From: Superficieibacter electus
Lineage (GTDB): Bacteria; Pseudomonadota; Gammaproteobacteria; Enterobacterales; Enterobacteriaceae
Assembly: GCF_002915575.1 (NCBI RefSeq)
Contig: NZ_PQGD01000013.1
Coordinates: forward strand, 1-64,000
DNA: 64,000 nt
Reading direction: 5' to 3'
Position numbers and translations under genes: made by a program. Under the pieces are notes generated by a model. The model made no database searches. It saw only the letters and a program-made list of their open reading frames with translations, and was not told the DNA's origin. Positions 12,949 to 25,520 of the stretch are shown here, one piece after another (position 1 is the first letter of the stretch; each line of letters begins with the position of its first letter).

Positions 12949-14715
12949 ATGAAAGCAGCGGCTAAGACGCTTAAGTTAAAACGCCAGGAAGAACCAGCCA
13001 ACTTTATCAGTTGGCGTTTTGCGTTGTTGTGCGGCTGCATTCTGGTGGCGCTGGGCTTCTTGCTGGGTCGCGTCGCCTGGTTACAGATCATTGCCCCGGA
13101 CATGCTGGTGCGTCAGGGTGACCTGCGCTCGCTGCGCGTGCAGGAAGTGTCTACCTCACGTGGCATGATCACCGACCGCTCCGGTCGGCCGCTGGCGGTC
13201 AGCGTGCCGGTAAAAGCAATCTGGGCCGATCCTAAAGAACTGCATGACGCTGGCGGCATCACGCTAGATGGCCGCTGGAAAGCCTTATCAGATGCGCTGA
13301 AAATGCCGCTCGACCAGCTTTCTGCGCGGGTAAATGCCAATCCGAAAGGGCGCTTTATTTATCTGGCGCGCCAGGTAAACCCGGATCTCGGCGAGTACAT
13401 TAAAAAACTCAAATTACCCGGTATTCACCTGCGGGAAGAGTCGCGCCGTTACTACCCTTCCGGTGAAGTGACTGCTCACCTCATTGGTTTCACCAACATT
13501 GATAGCCAGGGTATCGAAGGGGTCGAAAACAGCTTCGATAAATGGCTTACCGGCCAGCCGGGCGAACGCATCGTGCGTAAAGATCGCTACGGGCGTGTCA
13601 TCGAAGATATTTCCTCCACCGACAGCCAGGCCGCGCACAATCTGGCGCTGAGCATCGATGAGCGTTTGCAAGCGCTGGTATACCGCGAACTGAACAACGC
13701 GGTGGCTTTCAATAAAGCCGAGTCAGGCAGCGCGGTGCTGGTGGATGTCAACACGGGCGAAGTCCTGGCAATGGCCAACAGCCCTTCGTATAACCCAAAT
13801 AATCTGAGCGGAACGGCGAAAGATGTGATGCGTAACCGCACCATTACTGACGTTTTCGAGCCTGGCTCAACCGTCAAGCCAATGGTGGTCATGACCGCGC
13901 TGCAACGCGGCGTGGTACGTGAAAATAGCGTCCTGAATACCGTTCCTTACCGTATTAACGGTCATGAAATTAAAGACGTGGCACGTTATAGCGAATTAAC
14001 CCTGACCGGGGTATTACAGAAGTCGAGTAACGTCGGTGTTTCCAAGCTGGCGTTAGCGATGCCATCCTCAGCGTTAGTAGATACTTACTCACGTTTTGGA
14101 TTGGGAAAGGCGACCAATTTGGGGTTGGTCGGAGAACGCAGTGGCTTATATCCTCAAAAACAACGGTGGTCTGACATAGAGAGGGCCACCTTCTCTTTCG
14201 GCTACGGGCTAATGGTAACGCCGTTACAGTTAGCGCGAGTCTATGCAACGATTGGCAGTTACGGCGTGTATCGCCCACTGTCGATTACCAAAGTTGATCC
14301 CCCGGTTCCCGGCGAACGTATTTTCCCGGAACCTATCGTGCGCACCGTCGTTCATATGATGGAGAGCGTGGCATTGCCCGGCGGCGGTGGGGTGAAGGCG
14401 GCGATCAAAGGCTATCGCATCGCCATTAAAACCGGTACGGCAAAGAAAGTCGGACCTGATGGTCGGTACATCAATAAATACATTGCTTACACCGCGGGCG
14501 TCGCGCCAGCCAGCCAGCCACGTTTTGCGCTGGTGGTGGTCATTAATGACCCGCAGGCAGGTAAATATTACGGCGGTGCCGTTTCCGCGCCAGTGTTTGG
14601 TGCCATCATGGGCGGCGTACTGCGCACCATGAACATTGAACCGGATGCGTTGGCGACGGGCGATAAAAATGAATTTGTAACTAATCAAGGCGAGGGTACA
14701 GGTGGCAGATCGTAA
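12949..14715 (+). CDS. ftsI: Septal peptidoglycan transpeptidase FtsI (PBP3)
   Basis: FtsI (588 aa) crosslinks septal peptidoglycan and is the target of aztreonam and cephalexin. After a cytoplasmic tail and membrane helix (about residues 24-44) come the pedestal domain and the transpeptidase domain. The catalytic motifs are present: GSTVKP (Ser at about 307), KSSN (about 358-361) and IKTGTAKK (about 493-500). The end overlaps the GTG start of murE by 14 bases. Confidence 0.97.
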   Translation: MKAAAKTLKLKRQEEPANFISWRFALLCGCILVALGFLLGRVAWLQIIAPDMLVRQGDLRSLRVQEVSTSRGMITDRSGRPLAVSVPVKAIWADPKELHDAGGITLDGRWKALSDALKMPLDQLSARVNANPKGRFIYLARQVNPDLGEYIKKLKLPGIHLREESRRYYPSGEVTAHLIGFTNIDSQGIEGVENSFDKWLTGQPGERIVRKDRYGRVIEDISSTDSQAAHNLALSIDERLQALVYRELNNAVAFNKAESGSAVLVDVNTGEVLAMANSPSYNPNNLSGTAKDVMRNRTITDVFEPGSTVKPMVVMTALQRGVVRENSVLNTVPYRINGHEIKDVARYSELTLTGVLQKSSNVGVSKLALAMPSSALVDTYSRFGLGKATNLGLVGERSGLYPQKQRWSDIERATFSFGYGLMVTPLQLARVYATIGSYGVYRPLSITKVDPPVPGERIFPEPIVRTVVHMMESVALPGGGGVKAAIKGYRIAIKTGTAKKVGPDGRYINKYIAYTAGVAPASQPRFALVVVINDPQAGKYYGGAVSAPVFGAIMGGVLRTMNIEPDALATGDKNEFVTNQGEGTGGRS

Positions 14716-16189
14716 TTTGCGCGACCTTCTTGCTCCGTGGGTAGCTGGACTGCCTGCGCGGGCGCTGCGGGAAATGACACTCGACAGCCGCACGGCGGCG
14801 TCGGGCGATCTTTTTGTTGCAGTATTAGGTCATCAGGCGGACGGGCGTCGATATATCCCGCAGGCGATAGCGCAAGGTGTGGCTGCCATTATTGCTGAAG
14901 CAAAAGATGAGGCAACCGACGGTGAAATCCGTGAAATGCACGGCGTACCGGTTATCTATCTCAGCCAGCTTAATGAACGACTCTCTGCACTGGCAGGACG
15001 TTTTTACCATCAGCCTTCTGAACAGCTACGTCTGGTAGGGGTGACCGGCACTAACGGCAAAACCACTACCACGCAGCTACTGGCCCAGTGGAGTCAGTTA
15101 CTGGGTGAGACGAGCGCAGTAATGGGGACCGTGGGTAACGGTCTACTGGGAAAAGTGATCCCGACTGAAAATACGACCGGCTCAGCGGTTGACGTTCAGC
15201 AGGTACTGGCGGGGCTGGTCGAGCAGGGGGCTACTTTTGCTGGTATGGAAGTCTCTTCTCACGGACTGGCACAGCACCGCGTTGCGGCACTGAAATTTGC
15301 CGCCTCGGTATTTACCAATTTAAGCCGCGATCATCTTGATTACCATGGCGACATGGACCATTACGAAGCGGCAAAATGGCTGCTGTATTCCACTCATCAT
15401 TTTGGTCAGGCCATTGTCAATGCTGACGATGAAGTGGGCCGCCGCTGGCTGGCTAAGCTGCCGGATGCCGTTGCGGTATCAATGGGCGATCATATCAATC
15501 CGGATTGTCATGGGCGTTGGCTAAAAGCTGTCGGTGTGGATTATCACGATAGCGGGGCGACGATTCGCTTCGACTCCAGTTGGGGTAACGGTCAAATTGA
15601 AAGCCGCCTGATGGGCGAGTTTAACGTTAGCAACCTGCTGCTGGCACTGGCGACGCTGCTGGCGCTGGGCTATCCGCTGACTGATTTACTGAACACCGCG
15701 GCCCGCTTACAGCCAGTTTGTGGACGCATGGAAGTCTTTAGTGCGCCGGGGAAACCTACGGTGGTGGTGGATTACGCCCACACGCCGGACGCGCTGGAAA
15801 AAGCGCTGACGGCGGCACGCCTCCACTGCACCGGTAAGCTGTGGTGCGTCTTTGGTTGCGGCGGCGATCGCGATAAAGGCAAACGTCCGCTGATGGGGGC
15901 CATTGCCGAACAGTTCGCCGACATTCCGGTGGTAACCGATGATAACCCGCGTACCGAAGAGCCGCGCGCTATCATCAACGACATTCTGGCCGGTATGCTT
16001 GATGCAGGCCGGGCAAAAGTGATGGAGGGACGCGCACAAGCGGTGACGCACGCCATCATGCAGGCTACCGAAAATGACGTAGTTCTGCTGGCAGGAAAAG
16101 GTCACGAAGATTATCAAATCGTGGGTAACCGTCGTCTGGATTATTCGGACCGCGTTACCGCAGCCCGTCTGCTGGGAGCGATCGCATGA
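14702..16189 (+). CDS. murE: UDP-MurNAc-tripeptide synthetase (meso-DAP adding)
   Basis: MurE (495 aa) adds meso-diaminopimelate to UDP-MurNAc-L-Ala-D-Glu. The ATP loop [15 protein letters not shown] lies at about residues 113-127. The DNPRTEEP motif (about 414-421) specifies meso-DAP rather than lysine, as expected for a Gram-negative. The start is GTG, inside the end of ftsI, and its stop overlaps murF (ATGA). Confidence 0.97.
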   Translation: MADRNLRDLLAPWVAGLPARALREMTLDSRTAASGDLFVAVLGHQADGRRYIPQAIAQGVAAIIAEAKDEATDGEIREMHGVPVIYLSQLNERLSALAGRFYHQPSEQLRLVGVTGTNGKTTTTQLLAQWSQLLGETSAVMGTVGNGLLGKVIPTENTTGSAVDVQQVLAGLVEQGATFAGMEVSSHGLAQHRVAALKFAASVFTNLSRDHLDYHGDMDHYEAAKWLLYSTHHFGQAIVNADDEVGRRWLAKLPDAVAVSMGDHINPDCHGRWLKAVGVDYHDSGATIRFDSSWGNGQIESRLMGEFNVSNLLLALATLLALGYPLTDLLNTAARLQPVCGRMEVFSAPGKPTVVVDYAHTPDALEKALTAARLHCTGKLWCVFGCGGDRDKGKRPLMGAIAEQFADIPVVTDDNPRTEEPRAIINDILAGMLDAGRAKVMEGRAQAVTHAIMQATENDVVLLAGKGHEDYQIVGNRRLDYSDRVTAARLLGAIA

Positions 16190-17544
16190 TTAGCGTAACG
16201 CTGAGCCAACTGGCTTCTGTTCTGAACGGCTCTGTGCAGGGTAACGATCTGACCATTGATACGGTCACAACCGACACCCGTAAAATAACGCCAGGCTGCC
16301 TGTTTGTCGCGCTGAAAGGCGAACGCTTTGATGCCCACGATTTTGCAGTTAACGCGAAAGAAAGCGGCGCGGGCGCGCTGCTGGTGAGCCATCAACTGGA
16401 TATCGACCTGCCGCAACTGGTGGTCAATGATACCCGCCGCGCTTTTGGCGAGCTGGCGGCCTGGGTGCGCCAGCAGGTGCCGACTCGGGTAGTGGCCCTG
16501 ACCGGTTCCTCCGGTAAAACCTCAGTTAAAGAAATGACCGCCTCGATCCTCAGCGAGTGTGGGAATACGCTTTATACCGCCGGCAATCTCAATAACGATA
16601 TCGGCGTGCCGATGACGTTGCTGCGTCTGACGGCGGAGCATCAGTACGCGGTTATTGAACTCGGTGCCAATCACCAGGGCGAAATTGCCTGGACCGTCGG
16701 GTTGACGCAGCCAGAAGCGGCACTGGTCAACAATCTGGCCGCCGCCCATCTGGAAGGGTTTGGTTCTCTGGCGGGCGTGGCAAAAGCGAAAGGCGAAATC
16801 TACACCGGTCTGCCGGTTAACGGTATCGCCATCATGAATGCCGACAACAACGACTGGCTGAACTGGCAAAGCATTATTGGCGAACGCAAAGTCTGGCGCT
16901 TCTCCCCTAATGCCGCCAACAGCGACTTTACCGCCACCAATATCCACGTGACCTCGCACGGCACAGAATTCACCCTGCAAACCCCCACCGGCAATATCGA
17001 CGTGCTGCTCCCTCTGCCTGGTCGCCATAACATCGCCAACGCGCTGGCGGCGACGGCGCTGGCGATGGCCGTCGGCGCGGGTTTACCGGCCGTTAAACAA
17101 GGTCTGGCAAGGTTACAGGCTGTGCCGGGACGGCTTTTCCCGGTGCGACTGGCAGAAAACCGGTTGCTGCTTGACGACACTTACAACGCCAACGTCGGCT
17201 CCATGACCGCCGCCGTACAGGTGCTGGCCGAAATGCCCGGCTACCGGGTAATGGTGGTCGGTGATATGGCAGAGCTGGGCGATGAAAGCGAAGCCTGCCA
17301 TGTTCAGGTTGGGGAAGCCGCGAAAGCGGCCGGTCTCGATCGCGTTATTAGCGTCGGCACACAAAGCCGGGCGATTAGCGAGGCCAGTGGCGTGGGCGAG
17401 CATTTTACCGACAAACAGGCGCTGATTACGCGCCTGAAAGCACTGATTGCAGAACAGCAGATTATTACCCTTTTAGTGAAGGGTTCACGTAGCGCCGCCA
17501 TGGAAGAGGTGGTACTCGCACTACAGGAGAATGGGACATGTTAG
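16186..17544 (+). CDS. murF: UDP-MurNAc-tripeptide--D-Ala-D-Ala ligase
   Basis: MurF (452 aa) adds D-Ala-D-Ala to complete the UDP-MurNAc pentapeptide. The Mur-ligase ATP loop [16 protein letters not shown] lies at about residues 104-119, and the C-terminal domain motif [14 protein letters not shown] is present. Starts overlap on both sides (murE by four bases, mraY by seven), so translation is coupled. Confidence 0.97.
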   Translation: MISVTLSQLASVLNGSVQGNDLTIDTVTTDTRKITPGCLFVALKGERFDAHDFAVNAKESGAGALLVSHQLDIDLPQLVVNDTRRAFGELAAWVRQQVPTRVVALTGSSGKTSVKEMTASILSECGNTLYTAGNLNNDIGVPMTLLRLTAEHQYAVIELGANHQGEIAWTVGLTQPEAALVNNLAAAHLEGFGSLAGVAKAKGEIYTGLPVNGIAIMNADNNDWLNWQSIIGERKVWRFSPNAANSDFTATNIHVTSHGTEFTLQTPTGNIDVLLPLPGRHNIANALAATALAMAVGAGLPAVKQGLARLQAVPGRLFPVRLAENRLLLDDTYNANVGSMTAAVQVLAEMPGYRVMVVGDMAELGDESEACHVQVGEAAKAAGLDRVISVGTQSRAISEASGVGEHFTDKQALITRLKALIAEQQIITLLVKGSRSAAMEEVVLALQENGTC

Positions 17545-18620
17545 TTTGGCTGGCCGAGCATTTGGTCAAATATTATTCCGGCTTTAACGTCTTTTCCTAT
17601 CTGACGTTTCGCGCCATTGTCAGCCTGCTGACCGCGCTGTTCATCTCCTTATGGATGGGCCCGCGCATGATCGCCCGCCTGCAACAGCTTTCCTTTGGTC
17701 AGGTTGTCCGTAACGACGGCCCGGAATCACACTTCAGCAAACGCGGCACGCCGACGATGGGCGGGATTATGATCCTGACCTCGATCGTTATTTCTGTGTT
17801 GTTGTGGGCCTATCCGTCTAACCCTTACGTCTGGTGCGTGCTGGTGGTATTGGTGGGTTACGGCATTATCGGCTTTGTCGATGATTACCGTAAAGTGGTC
17901 CGTAAAGATACAAAAGGTCTGATCGCCCGCTGGAAATATTTCTGGATGTCGGTCATTGCGCTGGGCGTGGCGTTTGCGCTTTATCTGGTCGGCAACGACA
18001 CGCCAGCCACGCAACTGGTAGTACCGTTCTTTAAAGACGTGATGCCGCAACTGGGCATTTTCTACATTCTGCTGGCCTATTTCGTTATCGTCGGGACCGG
18101 CAACGCCGTTAACCTGACCGATGGTCTGGACGGCCTGGCCATTATGCCGACCGTGTTCGTTGCCGGTGGCTTTGCGCTGGTGGCCTGGGCGACGGGTAAC
18201 ATGAACTTCGCCAACTATCTGCATATTCCTTATCTGCGGCACGCGGGCGAACTGGTTATCGTCTGCACCGCCATTGTCGGCGCAGGATTAGGCTTTCTGT
18301 GGTTTAACACCTATCCGGCGCAGGTTTTTATGGGCGATGTGGGATCGCTGGCGCTGGGCGGCGCGCTGGGTATTATCGCCGTGCTGCTGCGTCAGGAATT
18401 CTTACTGGTGATTATGGGCGGCGTTTTTGTGGTGGAAACCCTGTCGGTGATCCTGCAAGTGGGATCGTTCAAACTGCGTGGCCAGCGTATTTTCCGCATG
18501 GCACCCATCCATCACCACTATGAACTGAAAGGCTGGCCGGAACCACGCGTCATTGTGCGTTTCTGGATTATTTCGCTGATGCTGGTGCTGATTGGCCTGG
18601 CAACGCTTAAGGTGCGTTAA
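17538..18620 (+). CDS. mraY: Phospho-MurNAc-pentapeptide translocase
   Basis: MraY (360 aa) transfers phospho-MurNAc-pentapeptide to undecaprenyl phosphate, giving lipid I at the inner membrane. It is polytopic, with about ten hydrophobic segments. The family motifs [20 protein letters not shown] (catalytic Asp region) and the HIP-type [13 protein letters not shown] near the C-terminus are all present. Length is identical to E. coli. Confidence 0.97.
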   Translation: MLVWLAEHLVKYYSGFNVFSYLTFRAIVSLLTALFISLWMGPRMIARLQQLSFGQVVRNDGPESHFSKRGTPTMGGIMILTSIVISVLLWAYPSNPYVWCVLVVLVGYGIIGFVDDYRKVVRKDTKGLIARWKYFWMSVIALGVAFALYLVGNDTPATQLVVPFFKDVMPQLGIFYILLAYFVIVGTGNAVNLTDGLDGLAIMPTVFVAGGFALVAWATGNMNFANYLHIPYLRHAGELVIVCTAIVGAGLGFLWFNTYPAQVFMGDVGSLALGGALGIIAVLLRQEFLLVIMGGVFVVETLSVILQVGSFKLRGQRIFRMAPIHHHYELKGWPEPRVIVRFWIISLMLVLIGLATLKVR

Positions 18621-18622
18621 TC

Positions 18623-19939
18623 ATGACAGACTACCAGAATAAAAAAGTGGTCATCATTGGTCTGGGGTTGACCGGGCTGTCATGCGTGGACTTTTTCATC
18701 GCGCGCGGCGTAATACCGCGCGTCATGGATACTCGCGCTACGCCCTCCGGGCTGGATAAGCTACCGGAAGGCGTCGAAAGCCATCTGGGCAGTCTGAATG
18801 AGGACTGGTTACTGGCAGCGGATTTAATTGTTGCCAGCCCGGGTATTGCGCTCGCGCATCCGTCACTTAGCGCGGCCGCTGATGCAGGTGTTGAGATTGT
18901 CGGTGACATTGAGCTGTTTTGCCGCGAAGCGCAGGCCCCGGTTATTGCGATCACTGGCTCGAACGGTAAAAGCACCGTCACGACGCTTATTGGCGAAATG
19001 GCAAAAGCGGCAGGTGTCAATGTGGGCGTCGGCGGCAATATTGGTCTGCCCGCGCTGATGCTGCTGGATGCCGCGCGCGAACTGTATGTGCTGGAGCTTT
19101 CCAGCTTCCAGCTGGAGACCACTTCCAGCCTGCAAGCGGCGGCGGCAACCATCCTGAACGTCACCGAAGATCACATGGACCGGTATCCGCTGGGCCTGCA
19201 ACAGTATCGCGCGGCGAAGCTGAAAGTATATGAAAACGCCACGGTCTGTGTAGTGAACGCTGACGATGCGCTGACTATGCCGGTGCGCGGTGCTGATGAG
19301 CGCTGCGTCAGTTTTGGCGTTGACGTCGGCGATTATCACCTTAACCGCCAGCAGGGTGAAACCTGGTTGCGGGCAAAAGGCGAGAAGGTGCTGAACGTGG
19401 CGGAGATGAAGCTCACCGGCCAGCACAACTATACCAATGCCCTGGCGGCGCTGGCGCTGGCGGATGCGGTTAATCTGCCGCGCGCCACTAGCCTGAAAGC
19501 GCTGACTACCTTCAGTGGTCTGGCGCATCGTTTCCAGACCGCGCTGGTGCATAACGACGTTCGCTGGATCAACGACTCTAAGGCCACCAACGTAGGCAGT
19601 ACAGAAGCGGCGCTTAATGGGCTTCAGGTTGAGGGTACGCTGCATTTGCTGCTGGGTGGCGACGGAAAATCTGCGGATTTCTCCTCCTTAAAACGCTACC
19701 TCAGCGGCGACAATATTCGCCTGTGGTGTTTTGGCCGCGACGGCGCTGAACTGGCAGAATTACGCCCGGAAATCGCTAAGCAAACAGAGACGATGGAAGA
19801 GGCGATGCGTCTGATTGCCGCGCGCGTGCAGCCCGGCGACATGGTATTACTCTCTCCTGCCTGCGCCAGTCTGGATCAGTTTAAAAATTTTGAGCAACGG
19901 GGCGATATCTTTACCCGTCTGGCGAAGGAGCTTGGTTGA
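18623..19939 (+). CDS. murD: UDP-MurNAc-L-Ala--D-Glu ligase
   Basis: MurD (438 aa) adds D-glutamate to UDP-MurNAc-L-alanine. The N-terminal [13 protein letters not shown] binds UDP, and the ATP loop [16 protein letters not shown] lies at about residues 110-125. HRFQ and [12 protein letters not shown] mark the central to C-terminal domain boundary. It starts two bases after mraY and overlaps ftsW by one base. Confidence 0.97.
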   Translation: MTDYQNKKVVIIGLGLTGLSCVDFFIARGVIPRVMDTRATPSGLDKLPEGVESHLGSLNEDWLLAADLIVASPGIALAHPSLSAAADAGVEIVGDIELFCREAQAPVIAITGSNGKSTVTTLIGEMAKAAGVNVGVGGNIGLPALMLLDAARELYVLELSSFQLETTSSLQAAAATILNVTEDHMDRYPLGLQQYRAAKLKVYENATVCVVNADDALTMPVRGADERCVSFGVDVGDYHLNRQQGETWLRAKGEKVLNVAEMKLTGQHNYTNALAALALADAVNLPRATSLKALTTFSGLAHRFQTALVHNDVRWINDSKATNVGSTEAALNGLQVEGTLHLLLGGDGKSADFSSLKRYLSGDNIRLWCFGRDGAELAELRPEIAKQTETMEEAMRLIAARVQPGDMVLLSPACASLDQFKNFEQRGDIFTRLAKELG

Positions 19940-21183
19940 TGCGTTTATCCCTCCCACGCCTGAGAATGCCACGCCTGCCTGGATTCAGCGTCCTGGTATG
20001 GCTATTTACGGCGATGAAAGGCTGGGTTATGGCGTCGCGTCAGAAAGATGCGGACAGCCTGATAATGTACGACCGCACGCTGCTCTGGCTCACGCTGGGG
20101 CTGGCGGCGATTGGTTTTGTGATGGTGACATCAGCCTCAATGCCAGTAGGGCAGCGGCTGGCGGACGATCCTTTCCTGTTTGCTAAACGCTATGCACTCT
20201 ATCTGTTTCTGGCATTTTGCCTGGCGATGATCACGCTGCGGCTGTCGATGGATTTCTGGCAGCGCTACAGTACCTCGCTGCTGATTGCCTCCATCATTAT
20301 GCTGCTGATTGTGCTGGTGGTGGGCAGTTCAGTTAACGGGGCTTCGCGCTGGATTGCATTCGGGCCACTACGTATTCAGCCAGCAGAATTTACCAAGCTG
20401 GCGCTGTTTTGCTACATCGCCAACTATCTGGTGCGTAAAGCTGACGAGGTGCGTAACAACCTGCGCGGCTTCTTAAAACCGATGGGTGTTATCTTCGTGC
20501 TGGCGATCCTGCTGCTGGCGCAACCGGACCTCGGGACGGTGGTGGTGCTGTTTGTGACCACTCTGGCAATGCTTTTCCTGGCAGGCGCAAAGCTGTGGCA
20601 GTTCATCGCCATCATTGGAATGGGGATTTCGGCTGTGGTTCTGTTGATCCTCGCAGAACCGTATCGTATCCGCCGCGTTACTTCTTTCTGGAACCCGTGG
20701 GAAGATCCATTCGGTAGTGGCTATCAGCTCACCCAATCGCTAATGGCCTTTGGTCGCGGCGAACTGTGGGGGCAGGGGCTGGGTAACTCGGTACAGAAAC
20801 TGGAATATCTGCCGGAAGCGCACACCGACTTCATCTTTGCAATTATCGGCGAAGAACTCGGTTATATCGGTGTGGTACTGGCGCTGTTGATGGTATTCTT
20901 CGTCGCTTTTCGCGCGATGTCGATTGGCCGCAAGGCGCTGGAAATCAATCAACGCTTCTCAGGTTTTCTGGCCTGTTCAATCGGCGTCTGGTTTAGCTTC
21001 CAGGCATTAGTTAACGTCGGCGCTGCGGCAGGTATGCTGCCGACAAAAGGGCTGACGTTGCCATTAATCAGTTACGGTGGGTCGAGCCTGTTAATTATGT
21101 CGACGGCCATCATGATGTTATTGCGCATAGATTATGAAACGCGTCTGGAAAAAGCCCAGGCGTTTACACGAGGTCAACGATGA
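19939..21183 (+). CDS. ftsW: Septal peptidoglycan glycosyltransferase FtsW (SEDS family)
   Basis: FtsW (414 aa) polymerises lipid II at the septum together with FtsI. It has about ten membrane helices and the SEDS signature regions, such as [11 protein letters not shown], the long segment around [14 protein letters not shown], and [15 protein letters not shown] chose the ATG at 19939 (MRLSLPRL), which overlaps the murD stop as TGATG and gives the E. coli length. The TTG one codon earlier is unlikely. Confidence 0.96.
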   Translation: MRLSLPRLRMPRLPGFSVLVWLFTAMKGWVMASRQKDADSLIMYDRTLLWLTLGLAAIGFVMVTSASMPVGQRLADDPFLFAKRYALYLFLAFCLAMITLRLSMDFWQRYSTSLLIASIIMLLIVLVVGSSVNGASRWIAFGPLRIQPAEFTKLALFCYIANYLVRKADEVRNNLRGFLKPMGVIFVLAILLLAQPDLGTVVVLFVTTLAMLFLAGAKLWQFIAIIGMGISAVVLLILAEPYRIRRVTSFWNPWEDPFGSGYQLTQSLMAFGRGELWGQGLGNSVQKLEYLPEAHTDFIFAIIGEELGYIGVVLALLMVFFVAFRAMSIGRKALEINQRFSGFLACSIGVWFSFQALVNVGAAAGMLPTKGLTLPLISYGGSSLLIMSTAIMMLLRIDYETRLEKAQAFTRGQR

Positions 21184-22247
21184 GCGGTCAGGGTAAGCGG
21201 TTGATGGTCATGGCAGGCGGCACCGGCGGACATGTGTTCCCGGGGCTGGCGGTCGCCCATCATCTGATGGCGCAGGGCTGGCAGGTACGCTGGCTGGGAA
21301 CCGCCGATCGTATGGAAGCAGACCTGGTACCGAAAAACGGTATTGAGATCGATTTTATTCAGATCTCCGGGCTGCGCGGTAAAGGAATTAAAGCTCAGCT
21401 ACTGGCACCGCTGCGTATTTTTCACGCCTGGCGTCAGGCGCGGGCGATTATGAAACGCTTTAAGCCGGATGTGGTGCTGGGAATGGGCGGCTATGTTTCT
21501 GGTCCCGGCGGGTTGGCGGCGTGGTCGCTGGGTATTCCGGTGGTACTACACGAGCAAAACGGCATCGCAGGGCTAACGAACAAGTGGCTGGCGAAGATTG
21601 CCAAAAAAGTAATGCAGGCATTTCCCGGTGCGTTTGCGCATGCCGATGTGGTCGGCAACCCGGTGCGTACCGATGTGCTGGCGCTGCCGTTGCCGCAAAC
21701 GCGGCTGGCGGGGCGTGAAGGCCCGGTACGGGTATTAATTATCGGCGGATCGCAGGGCGCACGGGTTTTAAACCAGACGTTGCCGGAGGTGGCGGCGCAA
21801 CTGGGTGAAAAAATTACTATCTGGCATCAGAGCGGAAAAGGCGCGCAGCAGACCGTAGAGCAGGCGTACGCCGCCGCAGGTGAGCCGCAGCATAAAGTGA
21901 CCGAATTTATTGATGATATGGCGGCCGCTTACGCCTGGGCCGACGTCGTGGTATGTCGTTCCGGCGCGCTGACGGTGAGCGAAATCGCCGCCGCAGGTTT
22001 ACCGGCGTTGTTTGTGCCATTTCAGCATAAAGACCGTCAGCAGTACTGGAACGCGCTGCCGCTGGAAAAAGCGGGGGCGGCAAAAATTCTTGAGCAGCCA
22101 CAGTTTACCGTGGAGGCTATCGTTGCAACCCTGGCAGGGTGGGACAGAGAAACCCTGCTAAAAATGGCGGACCGCGCGCGCGCGGCTTCCATTCCTGATG
22201 CAACAGAACGTGTCGCAAATGAAGTAAGCCTGGCTGCCCGGGCTTAA
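21180..22247 (+). CDS. murG: UDP-GlcNAc:lipid I N-acetylglucosaminyltransferase
   Basis: MurG (355 aa) adds GlcNAc to lipid I to form lipid II on the inner face of the membrane. The N-terminal glycine-rich loop [16 protein letters not shown] (about residues 11-26), [13 protein letters not shown] and the C-domain [10 protein letters not shown] are the family G-loops. A four-base overlap with ftsW links it to the SEDS transferase. Confidence 0.97.
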   Translation: MSGQGKRLMVMAGGTGGHVFPGLAVAHHLMAQGWQVRWLGTADRMEADLVPKNGIEIDFIQISGLRGKGIKAQLLAPLRIFHAWRQARAIMKRFKPDVVLGMGGYVSGPGGLAAWSLGIPVVLHEQNGIAGLTNKWLAKIAKKVMQAFPGAFAHADVVGNPVRTDVLALPLPQTRLAGREGPVRVLIIGGSQGARVLNQTLPEVAAQLGEKITIWHQSGKGAQQTVEQAYAAAGEPQHKVTEFIDDMAAAYAWADVVVCRSGALTVSEIAAAGLPALFVPFQHKDRQQYWNALPLEKAGAAKILEQPQFTVEAIVATLAGWDRETLLKMADRARAASIPDATERVANEVSLAARA

Positions 22248-22299
22248 CTGTGGTGGTGCCGTTTGCACCGCATGAATATTGAAGTTATGGCGTTAAAGA

Positions 22300-23775
22300 A
22301 TGAATACACAACAACTGGCTAAACTGCGTTCAATCGTGCCCGAGATGCGTCGCGTCCGGCACATTCACTTTGTCGGCATTGGCGGTGCTGGCATGGGTGG
22401 TATTGCCGAAGTTCTGGCCAATGAAGGCTATCAGATTAGCGGCTCTGACCTGGCACCAAACCCGGTCACGCAGCAGTTGGCGTCGCTGGGAGCGACCATT
22501 TATTTTAATCATCGCCCGGAAAACGTGCTTGATGCGAGCGTGGTGGTGGTCTCTACGGCAATTTCTGCTGATAACCCGGAAATCGTTGCCGCCCATGAAG
22601 CGCGCATTCCGGTCATCCGTCGTGCGGAAATGCTGGCAGAACTGATGCGTTTTCGCCATGGTATCGCCATTGCCGGAACCCACGGTAAAACGACCACGAC
22701 CGCGATGGTCGCCAGTATTTATGCTGAAGCGGGCCTGGACCCGACGTTTGTTAACGGCGGGCTGGTCAAAGCCGCAGGCGTCCATGCACGTCTGGGCCAT
22801 AGCCGCTACCTGATTGCCGAAGCGGATGAGAGTGATGCGTCGTTTCTGCATTTGCAGCCGATGGTTTCTATTGTCACCAACATCGAAGCCGATCACATGG
22901 ATACCTATCAGGGCGACTTCGAAAACCTGAAGCAGACGTTTATTAATTTTCTGCATAACCTGCCGTTTTACGGTCGTGCGGTGATGTGCGTGGACGATCC
23001 GGTGATCCGCGAGCTGCTGCCGCGCGTGGGCCGCCAGACGACAACTTACGGTTTTAGCGACGATGCGGACGTACGCATTGAAAATTATGCGCAAAACGGG
23101 CCGCAGGGACACTTCACAATCCTGCGTCAGGACAAGCCGGTGTTATCCGTCACCCTGAATGCGCCGGGCCGCCATAACGCCTTAAACGCGGCGGCGGCGG
23201 TGGCGGTGGCGACCGAAGAAGGCATTGACGACGAGGCGATCCTGCGCGCGCTGGAAAATTTCCAGGGCACCGGTCGTCGCTTTGATTTCCTTGGTGAATA
23301 CCCGCTGGAAGAGGTTAACGGTAAGCAAGGGACGGCAATGTTAATCGATGATTATGGTCATCATCCAACGGAAGTTGATGCCACCATTAAAGCCGCGCGC
23401 GCGGGTTGGCCGGACAAAAATTTGGTCATGCTTTTCCAGCCGCATCGATTCACCCGTACTCGCGATCTTTACGATGATTTCGCCAGGGTATTGACACAGG
23501 TCGACGCGCTGTTGATGCTGGAAGTCTATCCCGCCGGCGAAGCACCGATCCCCGGCGCGGACAGCCGCTCTTTATGTCGTACTATCCGTGGACGTGGCAA
23601 GGTCGATCCGATTCTGGTTTCCGATCCGGCGCAGGTTGCCGATATGTTGGCTCCGGTATTAACCGGCAACGATCTGATTCTGGTTCAGGGCGCAGGTAAC
23701 ATAGGTAAAATTGCGCGTAACTTATCGGAAATCAAACTGAAGTCGCAATCTCAGGAGGAAGAGCGCCGTGGCTGA
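22300..23775 (+). CDS. murC: UDP-MurNAc--L-alanine ligase
   Basis: MurC (491 aa) adds L-alanine, the first residue of the stem peptide. [17 protein letters not shown] (about residues 23-39) is the UDP-binding loop and [15 protein letters not shown] (about 124-138) the ATP loop. [12 protein letters not shown] is the typical C-domain motif. A 52-base gap separates it from murG; it overlaps ddlB by eight bases. Confidence 0.97.
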   Translation: MNTQQLAKLRSIVPEMRRVRHIHFVGIGGAGMGGIAEVLANEGYQISGSDLAPNPVTQQLASLGATIYFNHRPENVLDASVVVVSTAISADNPEIVAAHEARIPVIRRAEMLAELMRFRHGIAIAGTHGKTTTTAMVASIYAEAGLDPTFVNGGLVKAAGVHARLGHSRYLIAEADESDASFLHLQPMVSIVTNIEADHMDTYQGDFENLKQTFINFLHNLPFYGRAVMCVDDPVIRELLPRVGRQTTTYGFSDDADVRIENYAQNGPQGHFTILRQDKPVLSVTLNAPGRHNALNAAAAVAVATEEGIDDEAILRALENFQGTGRRFDFLGEYPLEEVNGKQGTAMLIDDYGHHPTEVDATIKAARAGWPDKNLVMLFQPHRFTRTRDLYDDFARVLTQVDALLMLEVYPAGEAPIPGADSRSLCRTIRGRGKVDPILVSDPAQVADMLAPVLTGNDLILVQGAGNIGKIARNLSEIKLKSQSQEEERRG

Positions 23776-24688
23776 TAAGATAGCAGTGCTGCTCGGCGGT
23801 ACCTCCGCAGAGCGTGAAGTTTCACTGAATTCTGGTGCAGCGGTACTGGCAGGTTTACGTGAGGCGGGCGTTGACGCCTGGCCTGTCGATCCGCATGAAA
23901 CAGATATTACCCATCTTAAAGATATGGGGTTTCAGAAAGTGTTTATAGCCTTACATGGACGTGGCGGTGAGGATGGAACGTTACAGGGATTACTGGAGCT
24001 TTCAAATCTCCCCTATACCGGTAGTGGCGTCATGGCGTCCGCTATCTCCATGGACAAACTGCGCAGCAAATTGCTCTGGCAGGGAGCGGGTTTGCCTGTA
24101 GCTCCCTGGGTCGCATTGAGCCGCAAAGCCTTTGCTGAAGGGCTTTCTGCGGATGTACGCCAGCGCATTACTGACCTGGGGTTACCGCTTATTGTTAAGC
24201 CGAGCAGGGAAGGTTCCAGCGTTGGTATGTCTAAGGTTACAGAACTTGACACTTTACAGGCTGCATTAACGCTGGCTTTTCAGCATGATGAAGAAGTTTT
24301 AATCGAAAAATGGCTCAGCGGGCCTGAATTTACGGTCGCGATACTCGGTGAAGAAATTTTACCGTCAATTCGCATTCAACCTGCTGGAACCTTCTATGAT
24401 TATGAGGCGAAGTATCTCTCTGATGAGACGCAGTATTTTTGCCCAAGCGGTCTGGAAGCTGAACGTGAAGCGAAATTACAGTCGCTGGTGGTAAATGCAT
24501 GGAATGTTCTTGGCTGTCGCGGCTGGGGACGAATCGACGTGATGCTGGACAGCGATGGCCAGTTTTATCTGCTGGAAGCGAATACCTCTCCGGGTATGAC
24601 CAACCACAGCCTGGTGCCGATGGCGGCGCGTCAGGCAGGGATGAGCTTTTCGCAGTTGGTAGTACGAATTTTGGACCTGGCGGGTTGA
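23768..24688 (+). CDS. ddlB: D-alanine--D-alanine ligase B
   Basis: DdlB (306 aa) makes the D-Ala-D-Ala dipeptide used by MurF. It has the ATP-grasp fold, with [14 protein letters not shown] at the N-terminus, the [10 protein letters not shown] loop at about residues 147-156, and [12 protein letters not shown] near the C-terminus (metal and substrate binding). It sits between murC and ftsQ with near-zero gaps. Confidence 0.97.
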   Translation: MADKIAVLLGGTSAEREVSLNSGAAVLAGLREAGVDAWPVDPHETDITHLKDMGFQKVFIALHGRGGEDGTLQGLLELSNLPYTGSGVMASAISMDKLRSKLLWQGAGLPVAPWVALSRKAFAEGLSADVRQRITDLGLPLIVKPSREGSSVGMSKVTELDTLQAALTLAFQHDEEVLIEKWLSGPEFTVAILGEEILPSIRIQPAGTFYDYEAKYLSDETQYFCPSGLEAEREAKLQSLVVNAWNVLGCRGWGRIDVMLDSDGQFYLLEANTSPGMTNHSLVPMAARQAGMSFSQLVVRILDLAG

Positions 24689-24689
24689 T

Positions 24690-25520
24690 ATGTCGCAGGC
24701 TGCGCTGAACACGCGAAACCGCGAAGAGGAAGTGGCTTCTTCTTCCCGGCGAAATAATGGAACACGTCTGGCGGGCATTATTTTCCTGCTGGCGGTGCTG
24801 TGTACCGTGTTAATTAGCGGCTGGATGATATTGGGCTGGATGGACGATGCGCAGCGTTTACCGCTTTCAAAACTGGTGGTAACTGGCGATCGCCATTACA
24901 CACGTAATGACGATATTCGCCAGTCTATTCTGGCACTTGGCGCGCCGGGCACGTTTATGACGCAGGACGTCAATATTATTCAGAGCCAGATTGAACGGCT
25001 GCCGTGGATTAAACAGGCCAGCGTAAGAAAACAGTGGCCAGACGAATTAAAGATTCATCTGGTTGAATATGTGCCGATAGCACGATGGAATGATCAGCAT
25101 ATGGTCGATGCTGAGGGTAATTCTTTCAGCGTGCCTTCCGATCGCACCAGCAAGAATAATTTGCCGATGCTCTCAGGTCCTGAAGGAAGCGAAAATGAAG
25201 TACTACAAGGCTATCGCGATATGGGGAAGGTGCTGGCAAAGGACAAATTCACGTTAAAAATGGCGGCCATGACCGCGCGCCGTTCCTGGCAATTAACGCT
25301 TAATAATGATATCAGGCTTAATTTGGGACGCGGTGATACGATGAAACGTCTGGAGCGCTTTATAGAACTGTATCCAGTTTTACAACAGCAAGCGCAGACC
25401 GATGGCAAACGGATTAGCTACGTTGATTTGCGCTATGACTCGGGCGCGGCGGTCGGTTGGGTACCGGCACCGACTGAGGAACCTAATCAACAACAGAATC
25501 AGGCACAGGCAGAGCAATAA
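24690..25520 (+). CDS. ftsQ: Cell division protein FtsQ
   Basis: FtsQ (276 aa) is a bitopic division protein that recruits FtsL and FtsB. A charged cytoplasmic tail is followed by a membrane helix (about residues 27-49, [19 protein letters not shown]). Next come a POTRA domain starting near [13 protein letters not shown] and a beta domain. The Gln/Glu-rich C-terminus ([14 protein letters not shown]) is typical. Its stop overlaps the ftsA start. Confidence 0.96.
   Translation: MSQAALNTRNREEEVASSSRRNNGTRLAGIIFLLAVLCTVLISGWMILGWMDDAQRLPLSKLVVTGDRHYTRNDDIRQSILALGAPGTFMTQDVNIIQSQIERLPWIKQASVRKQWPDELKIHLVEYVPIARWNDQHMVDAEGNSFSVPSDRTSKNNLPMLSGPEGSENEVLQGYRDMGKVLAKDKFTLKMAAMTARRSWQLTLNNDIRLNLGRGDTMKRLERFIELYPVLQQQAQTDGKRISYVDLRYDSGAAVGWVPAPTEEPNQQQNQAQAEQ

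Noticed and set aside
18863-19645. 260-codon minus-strand frame opposite murD (and a similar one opposite murC, 22330-23112)
   Set aside because: Antisense shadows with Arg/Gln/His-rich translation; no domain.
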